In this document: positions 7,358-11,150 of the stretch, in pieces
Layout: each line of letters begins with the position of its first letter
Position numbering within the stretch: the stretch's first letter is position 1
Origin: Rickettsia typhi
GTDB lineage: Bacteria; Pseudomonadota; Alphaproteobacteria; Rickettsiales; UBA1997
Direction of reading: 5' to 3'
DNA: 11,150 bases
NCBI GenBank assembly: GCA_945874115.1
Contig: CAMCFD010000049.1
Coordinates: 1 to 11,150 of the forward strand
Notes under the pieces: generated by a model
What the model was told of the DNA's origin: nothing
The model's database searches: none
What the model saw: only the letters and a program-made list of their open reading frames with translations
Translations under genes and position numbers: made by a program

Positions 7358-7415
7358 TTGTTCGACGCATAAGCGCCTCCCCAACTCGTGAGGGTCGAGC
7401 GGCCACCTTTTAAAT
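7358..7415. other. GC-rich block of unknown nature between uppP and tRNA-Leu
   Basis: About 55 bases (from TTCGACGCATAAGCGCC to GTCGAGCGGCCACC) are clearly richer in G and C than the flanks. They hold short self-complementary pieces: CGC-ATAA-GCG and CTCG-TGAGGGT-CGAG. I recognise neither an RNA family nor a protein. It could be part of a small RNA, a leader of uppP or a repeat remnant. Next to it, ATCTCA (7322-7327) and TGAGAT (7341-7346) form a six-base inverted repeat in the uppP leader. Confidence 0.3.
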
Positions 7416-7504
7416 TGACGATTACTATGAATTAGTCAAAGTCAATAGGTTTAAAGCCACTTAAAAAAAAGATGTTGATGTCGACAAGAATAACAAAAAC
7501 CAAG

Positions 7505-7590
7505 TGGTACCTCCGGTCAGACTCGAACTGACACATCTATACAGACATCAGATTTTGAGTCTGACGCGTCTACCATTCCGCCACGGAGGC
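7505..7590 (-). tRNA. tRNA-Leu (anticodon CAA), CCA encoded
   Basis: The minus strand gives an 86-nt class II tRNA. The acceptor is GCCTCCG/CGGAGGT (first pair G·U), the D arm contains GGTAGACGC, and the anticodon arm is TCAGA-CTCAAAA-TCTGA with anticodon CAA (7557-7555), reading UUG. The variable arm is long (TGTCTGTATAGATGT), the T loop is TTCGAGT, and the 3' end is ACCA. The long variable arm with this D arm identifies leucine. Confidence 0.95.
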
Positions 7591-7697
7591 TTGCATTTAT
7601 TAATTTTTGCGAACAAAAATAATGTGAAGCAAAGTTTGAGAAAAAATCATAAAGCTGAAGAGTTTTAAAATCAAGCAAAAAGAATTGATTTGCGTGA

Positions 7698-7736
7698 TTA
7701 TTTCGCAATTGCATTAAATATACAATTGCGAAATAA
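7698..7736. repeat. Perfect 14-bp inverted repeat with 11-nt loop
   Basis: TTATTTCGCAATTG (7698-7711) and its exact complement CAATTGCGAAATAA (7723-7736) flank an 11-base AT spacer. Neither side is followed by a T run, so it does not look like a standard terminator. Another seven-base inverted repeat (AAATCAA 7668-7674 / TTGATTT 7685-7691) lies just before it. It could be a protein-binding or recombination site, or an RNA hairpin. Confidence 0.7.
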
Positions 7737-7865
7737 AATCCCAAAATAAGAAAATCTAAAAAGTAATTTTTTTTCTAAGGGATATCCATTGTAAACCAGT
7801 TTTTCTCAAAAGTCAAAATTTATAAATCATGCACTCAATATAACCCGTTTTTCACAAAAAATCCC

Positions 7866-7894
7866 AAAAACTGTAGCAAAATGATACAGTTTTT
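7866..7894. repeat. Perfect 10-bp inverted repeat AAAAACTGTA/TACAGTTTTT, possible bidirectional terminator
   Basis: AAAAACTGTA (7866-7875) and TACAGTTTTT (7885-7894) are exact complements around a nine-base loop. The A tract on one side and T tract on the other give the layout of a bidirectional terminator, but the stem has only two G-C pairs and no neighbouring gene ends here. Its role is open. Confidence 0.5.
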
Positions 7895-8148
7895 AGATTT
7901 TTGACGCGATTTTATTGCTTTTTCTATTATATTTTTGCAACAATTTAATCGGTTATTTTCATCACAAATAATGCCATTTTCCATTAATAATTAGCCTTTT
8001 AGCAAAAATAATTTTCGTGGATAAATTTTAAATAAAAAACAATCATATCAGGCCGATGTGGGTGATTTTTATTTGAGATTTTAGATCGAGATTATGAAGC
8101 ATAAATGTTAAACTATTAGCGGAAAGTGCAATAAACTAAACCAACACT

Positions 8149-8388
8149 ATGACAAACCCAGAAGACCGAGATTTTTACATTTCTCAAAATTCTTGCAAGG
8201 CGCTCGCAAAATTATTAAAAATTGACGAGGCTCAAATCAAAGAAAATAAACATTTATTTTATCGCATCGATCCTTATACCGCGCAATGTTTCGAATATTT
8301 ATCACAAATTTCGAGCGATGATTTAAAAATTAGCGCAGCTTTGTCGCTGAATTATCTGATAAATTATAAGGAATCGGCTTTTGACTAG
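8149..8388 (+). CDS. Small hypothetical protein, 79 residues
   Basis: I do not recognise this protein. From ATG 8149 to TAG 8388 it encodes a soluble, acidic to neutral, mostly helical-looking sequence without a signal peptide or membrane segment. It contains two cysteines and short motifs such as CKALAKLLKIDEAQIKENK and SSDDLKISAALSLNYLIN. Composition and amino-acid mix look like real coding sequence rather than a shadow frame, and nothing codes on the other strand. No good Shine-Dalgarno sequence precedes the ATG (GGAAAG is about 20 bases away). It precedes queF in the same direction, but a 133-bp element lies in the 255-bp gap, so an operon is unlikely. Confidence 0.55.
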   Translation: MTNPEDRDFYISQNSCKALAKLLKIDEAQIKENKHLFYRIDPYTAQCFEYLSQISSDDLKISAALSLNYLINYKESAFD

Positions 8389-8403
8389 GATCTTTGTCGC
8401 AAG

Positions 8404-8412
8404 CGGCTCAAC
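8404..8412. repeat. Left 9-bp target-site duplication (CGGCTCAAC)
   Basis: Exact direct repeat of 8546-8554, abutting the left end of the MITE-like element. Confidence 0.7.
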
Positions 8413-8545
8413 GGTAGTGGGTCGTTTTGGAAAATACTTCCTTCACCTGTCATCCCTGCAAAAGCAGGGATCTGGTCTTTGTTGTTTTAGATCTCCACTT
8501 TCGCAGGGATGACAAAGAGAGAGATTTTTCAAAACAACCCTCTAC
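8413..8545. mobile_element. MITE-like element with terminal inverted repeats and 9-bp target duplication
   Basis: The 133-bp segment starts GGTAGTGGGTCGTTTTGG and ends with the near-complement CAAAACAACCCTCTACC; over about 22 bases the two ends differ at three positions. It is flanked directly by identical 9-bp sequences CGGCTCAAC (8404-8412 and 8546-8554), as expected of a transposition target duplication. It has no coding capacity for a transposase, so movement would depend on an enzyme encoded elsewhere. Nine-base duplications are made by IS1-like and IS5/IS903-like elements, among others; I cannot assign a family. The interior is occupied by a second inverted repeat (8448-8514). Confidence 0.75.
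8448..8514. repeat. Palindromic repeat of the 'GTCATCCCTGC' type
   Basis: TGTCATCCCTGC (8448-8459) and GCAGGGATGACA (8503-8514) are exact 12-bp complements. Inside the left half, ATCCCTGC-AAAA-GCAGGGAT is a perfect eight-pair hairpin. Sequences of this type (TGTCATCCC or TGTCATTCCCGC arms with GGGATC) are widespread intergenic repeats in many proteobacteria, including Rickettsiales. Here it forms the core of the 133-bp element. Confidence 0.75.
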
Positions 8546-8554
8546 CGGCTCAAC
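8546..8554. repeat. Right 9-bp target-site duplication (CGGCTCAAC)
   Basis: Exact direct repeat of 8404-8412, abutting the right end of the MITE-like element. Confidence 0.7.
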
Positions 8555-8643
8555 TCTTGACTTGCATTTATTTTGGTTTTATTGTAAAATCTCTCAAAAC
8601 TCGCTGATTTGTCGACTTTGAGAAACTTTAATAAAACTAAAAA

Positions 8644-9087
8644 ATGACGAAACTTGGTAAAAAAACTCAGTATAATTTACAAAGTCCTGATGCAAAAATT
8701 CTTGACTCGGTGAAAAATCCGCATAGCGACGTGAATTATACTATTTCATTTTCCTGCCCTGAATTTACCTCGATTTGCCCAATTACTGGTCAGCCCGATT
8801 TTGCTCATTTAGTGATTGATTATGTGCCGAATAAATCGATTGTTGAAAGCAAATCTCTCAAACTTTATTTGTTTTCTTTTCGCAACCACGGCGCTTTTCA
8901 CGAAGATTGCACGGTGAGAATTGCTAAAGATATTGTAAAAACAATTGCGCCAAAATGGCTTAGAATTAGTGGTTATTGGTATCCGCGCGGCGGCATTCCG
9001 ATTGATGTTTTTTATCAAACCGGAGAAGTTCCACAGGGTGTTTTTGTGCGCGAAAATAATGTCGCGTCTTATAAAGGCCGCGGATAA
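8644..9087 (+). CDS. queF: NADPH-dependent 7-cyano-7-deazaguanine reductase QueF (type I)
   Basis: Cytosolic nitrile reductase that reduces preQ0 to preQ1 with NADPH, the last step before the base is inserted into tRNA on the way to queuosine. The 147 residues match the short single-domain (YkvM/type I) form. EFTSICPITGQPDFA (40-54) holds the nucleophile Cys45 and Asp52. ESKSLKLY (68-75) is the QueF signature region. FHEDC (85-89) supplies Glu87, 42 residues after the Cys as in the B. subtilis enzyme. RGGIPIDV (115-122) is also conserved. ATG 8644 is the start; the upstream ribosome site is weak and A-rich. It ends 11 bases from the convergent mrp gene. No other queuosine gene is in the window, so preQ0 must come from genes elsewhere or from import. 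Confidence 0.96.
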   Translation: MTKLGKKTQYNLQSPDAKILDSVKNPHSDVNYTISFSCPEFTSICPITGQPDFAHLVIDYVPNKSIVESKSLKLYLFSFRNHGAFHEDCTVRIAKDIVKTIAPKWLRISGYWYPRGGIPIDVFYQTGEVPQGVFVRENNVASYKGRG

Positions 9088-9098
9088 ATTCGCGAAAA

Positions 9099-10376
9099 TT
9101 AAGCGATCGCGTCGATAATTTTCTCAGAAATTCGCCCATATAAAAGTGCTTCTTGCGAGTTGGGATTTGATGTCACGAACGGAATTTTACTCTCGCTTGC
9201 GTCCGATATTTCTTGTTTAATCGGAATATCTCCTAAAAAATTAATTTGCATTTCTTGCGCCATTTCTTTTGCTTTGTCGCGACCGAAAATATAGGTTTTT
9301 TCGCCGTTTTGCAAAAGATACGACATATTTTGCACCAAACCCAAAATCGGAATTTTCAATTTAGAAAAACAATCAATCGAGCGCATAACGTCAATAACGG
9401 CAAGCGATTGCGGCGTTGACACCACAACAACTCCACACAGCGGAAAATTTTGCGCTAAGCTCAAATAAACATCTCCCGTGCCGGGCGGCATGTCGATTAT
9501 CATATAATCAACTTCTTGACCGTCAAAAGCCCAATCGACGCTTCGAATAAGCTGGTGGAGAATTTTAGTTATCATCGGCCCGCGCCACACGCCAGCAGAG
9601 CCTTCTTCGATAATTGAGCCGACCGAAATACATTTTATATTGTGCGAAATCAGCGGCAATAACAGGCCGTCTTTCGTGTCGGGCTTACCCTGAAGATTCA
9701 TTAAATGCGTGATTGAAGGACCATAAATATCAGCGTCAACTAGAGCGACTTTGTGTCCGACTTTTTTCAAACTTGCCGCTAAATTCACGGCGAAAGTAGA
9801 TTTTCCGACACCGCCTTTGGCTGAAGCGACCGCGATGATTTTTTTTACGCCCTTCACTGGCTGAATTGCAGAGCCATTTTGTGGTTGTGGCGTCTCATGT
9901 TTTTGGGTTTCTGGCGCCATTTTTGGCGGATTTTGCGCCGAATTTTCGCTGGTTTTAGCAAGAATTGGCTTTTCTTGGATTTTTACAGTTTTTTGCTCAA
10001 TTTGTGAATTTTCCTCGCGATTTGGCGATTTTTTAGCGAAATTCGTGAAAATTTGGCGAAAATATTGCAAAAAACTCGGATTTTTTTTAACATCGGCGGC
10101 ACTTTTTTGCAAATTATCGCTTTTCTTCAAATTTGGCTTTTTTTTCTTGCTTTCTATTAAAATTATCGTGATTTTCTCTAATTTTAGTCTATTTTCCATC
10201 TCTTCTTTGGCTTTTTTGACGATTTCTTCAATTTCAGGCTTTGCCAAACTTATCGCATCAATATTAATTCCGATTATCGCGTTTTTATCGTTTTTTACGA
10301 TTATTTCTTCAATAGAATCAGCAAAAATTATATTCTTTTGCAAAATTTCCCTGATTTTTCCTTCAATTTTTGTCAT
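9099..10376 (-). CDS. mrp: Mrp/ApbC/Ind1-family P-loop ATPase, Fe-S cluster carrier
   Basis: Cytosolic MinD-like ATPase of the family that carries Fe-S clusters to target proteins. Residues 1-75 form a divergent DUF59/MIP18-like N-terminal domain. Residues about 77-174 are a low-complexity linker rich in K, Q, P, N and S. The ATPase domain starts with the deviant Walker A SAKGGVGKST (185-194), then DADIYGPS (214-221) and the Walker B-like IIDMPPGTGD (293-302). The segment that in E. coli-type Mrp carries CPHC reads NMSYLLQNGEKTYIFG here and has no cysteine. Replacement of this CxxC is, to my knowledge, also seen in other alphaproteobacterial Mrp proteins. At 425 residues it is longer than the usual ~350-380 because of the linker. 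ATG 10376 is the natural start; it is divergent from hflK and convergent with queF. Confidence 0.93.
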   Translation of the reverse strand: MTKIEGKIREILQKNIIFADSIEEIIVKNDKNAIIGINIDAISLAKPEIEEIVKKAKEEMENRLKLEKITIILIESKKKKPNLKKSDNLQKSAADVKKNPSFLQYFRQIFTNFAKKSPNREENSQIEQKTVKIQEKPILAKTSENSAQNPPKMAPETQKHETPQPQNGSAIQPVKGVKKIIAVASAKGGVGKSTFAVNLAASLKKVGHKVALVDADIYGPSITHLMNLQGKPDTKDGLLLPLISHNIKCISVGSIIEEGSAGVWRGPMITKILHQLIRSVDWAFDGQEVDYMIIDMPPGTGDVYLSLAQNFPLCGVVVVSTPQSLAVIDVMRSIDCFSKLKIPILGLVQNMSYLLQNGEKTYIFGRDKAKEMAQEMQINFLGDIPIKQEISDASESKIPFVTSNPNSQEALLYGRISEKIIDAIA

Positions 10377-10408
10377 AAATTTTATATTCGATAAAAAGCA
10401 AAAAATCC

Positions 10409-10436
10409 TTGTAAAATCTTTAAAACTATATATAGT
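10409..10436 (+). promoter_or_regulatory. Candidate sigma-70 promoter of hflK
   Basis: TTGTAA (10409-10414) and TATAGT (10431-10436), spaced by 16 bases, resemble -35 and -10 boxes and would start transcription near 10443, giving a leader of about 55 nt. The -10 box lies in the perfect 16-bp palindrome AAACTATATATAGTTT (10423-10438). This palindrome reads the same on both strands and could also serve the divergent mrp gene. Confidence 0.4.
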
Positions 10437-10438
10437 TT
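10423..10438. repeat. 16-bp perfect palindrome in the mrp-hflK divergent promoter region
   Basis: AAACTATATATAGTTT is self-complementary without spacer and lies about midway between the two divergent start codons (10376 and 10501). It overlaps the predicted hflK -10 box. It could be an operator or simply two opposed -10 boxes; in AT-rich DNA a chance origin cannot be excluded. Confidence 0.4.
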
Positions 10439-10500
10439 AGTGCGTGTATTTAAAAAATCTATTATTTTTAAGAAAAATGCTTAAATTTTTGAAGTTAAAA

Positions 10501-11150
10501 ATGAGTCAAGGACCTTGGGGCTCTTGGAACAGCGGCGGACAAGCTAATTCTGGGCAAAATAAAAACGAAAATCCGACAAAGACCGGTGGACAAAACCAGT
10601 CAAGTCAAGGCCCGTGGTCAAATTCTGGCAACTCCGATTCTAGCTCGCAAAACTCGACAAAATATAACAAGATCATAAAAGACTTGATGGGCGGCGGAAA
10701 TGGCGGCTCGGGAAGTGGCGGCGGCGGTGGATTCGAAGATTTTTCCAACAAATTCTCAAAATCTCCAAAAAAGCTTGGGGGATTGATCGCTCTTGGCCTT
10801 GTGGCGTTTTGGCTTGTCCTTGGATTTTATAAAGTGGAATCTGACGAAAATGCCGTGGTTTTATATTTCGGGAAATTTTATTCAATCACAACTCCCGGTT
10901 TAAATTATCACGTTCCTTTTCCGATTGGAAAAGTCGTGAAGCAAAGCGTAACAACGGTCAACACCGAAGAATTCACTCACAGCGTTGCGGCAAAAGGCAA
11001 GAAAGATACAAAATCTGATATCGAAAATTTAATGTTGACGGGCGATGAAAATATCGTCGACATTGAGTTTCAAGTTCAGTGGCAAATTAGCAATGTTGAA
11101 GATTTTACGTTTAACATTTCAGAGCCAAGAATGGCGATAAAAAAGGCTGC
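10501..11150 (+). CDS. hflK: HflK, SPFH/band-7 membrane protein of the HflKC complex (C-terminus outside window)
   Basis: With HflC, HflK forms a large inner-membrane complex that surrounds and modulates the FtsH protease. The first 216 residues are present. Residues 1-80 are Gly/Asn/Ser/Gln-rich and contain two copies of a QGPW motif (MSQGPWGSW; SSQGPWSNS), then GSGSGGGGG (70-78), like the glycine-rich N-terminus of other HflK proteins. A single membrane segment lies at about 92-110 (LGGLIALGLVAFWLVLGFY). The SPFH domain starts at about 111 with VESDENAVVLYFGKF and TTPGLNYHVPFPIG. I chose ATG 10501, with GAAG six bases upstream, because MSQGPWG fits the family; an in-frame ATG at 10477 would add eight residues. 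hflC would be expected just beyond the edge. Confidence 0.95.
   Translation, partial: MSQGPWGSWNSGGQANSGQNKNENPTKTGGQNQSSQGPWSNSGNSDSSSQNSTKYNKIIKDLMGGGNGGSGSGGGGGFEDFSNKFSKSPKKLGGLIALGLVAFWLVLGFYKVESDENAVVLYFGKFYSITTPGLNYHVPFPIGKVVKQSVTTVNTEEFTHSVAAKGKKDTKSDIENLMLTGDENIVDIEFQVQWQISNVEDFTFNISEPRMAIKKA

Larger units (their letters stand above)
7591..8148. other. Gene-poor AT-rich intergenic region with inverted repeats
   Basis: No convincing coding frame or RNA gene is visible in these ~560 bases. The sequence is extremely rich in A and T. It contains three inverted repeats (7668-7691, 7698-7736, 7866-7894) and must hold the promoters of tRNA-Leu (minus) and of the small gene at 8149 (plus), though I cannot place either with confidence. 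It could be decayed coding sequence, a control region or an unrecognised small RNA. Confidence 0.55.

Noticed and set aside
7465..7505. Terminator after tRNA-Leu (TGTCGACA palindrome followed by eight T on the minus strand)
   Set aside because: The palindrome has no loop and is separated from the T run by unpaired bases, so it cannot form a normal terminator hairpin.
7517..7744. 75-residue minus-strand frame containing GGMVDASDSKSDVC
   Set aside because: This is the standard false protein from reading tRNA-Leu.
8427..8621. 64-residue plus-strand frame
   Set aside because: It begins within the MITE-like element and follows its palindrome; no coding signal.
10045..10440. 131-residue plus-strand frame rich in Phe/Ile/Ser that looks like a membrane protein
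   Set aside because: Antisense to the lysine- and AT-rich N-terminal part of mrp; the hydrophobicity comes from complementary AAA/TTT codons.

Overview
The window looks like a piece of an AT-rich alphaproteobacterial chromosome, most likely from a Rickettsiales-like, host-associated lineage. The support is protein-level resemblance (UppP, Mrp, HflK, DnaE, QueF), low GC judged by eye, degraded and rearranged housekeeping sequence, an intergenic palindromic 'TGTCATCCCTGC' repeat of a kind common in proteobacterial genomes, and a giant secreted adhesin. The lineage is an inference; no marker here fixes it.

Positions 1-4685 (minus strand) are one uninterrupted frame of more than 1,560 codons. 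It encodes the N-terminal part of a filamentous haemagglutinin/CdiA-type two-partner-secretion exoprotein: signal peptide, TPS domain with NPNG motif, a long beta-helix, the conserved block that precedes the second repeat region in CdiA/FhaB proteins, and the start of that region. Its C-terminus, where a toxin would lie, is beyond the low-coordinate edge. Many short frames on both strands here are shadows of it.

Positions 4986-5062 are an initiator tRNA (fMet, minus). A 21-bp copy of its 5' end and a 24-nt tandem repeat lie just upstream of it. Positions 5270-6508 (minus) hold only the last third of dnaE (DNA polymerase III alpha), broken by one in-frame TAA directly after the beta-clamp-binding motif. 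It starts with an ATGA overlap on the stop of uppP (6505-7305, minus), which is intact. A tRNA-Leu(CAA) follows at 7505-7590 (minus).

Positions 7591-8148 are a gene-poor, very AT-rich stretch with three inverted repeats. On the plus strand come an unrecognised 79-residue protein (8149-8388), a 133-bp MITE-like element with terminal inverted repeats and a 9-bp target duplication (8413-8545), and queF (8644-9087), the queuosine-pathway nitrile reductase.

Convergent with queF is mrp (9099-10376, minus), an Fe-S carrier ATPase with an unusually long linker and no CxxC motif. Divergent from mrp across a 124-bp promoter region is hflK (10501 to the edge, plus), a membrane regulator of FtsH. Apart from uppP-dnaE the genes are separate transcription units, and no single pathway links them.
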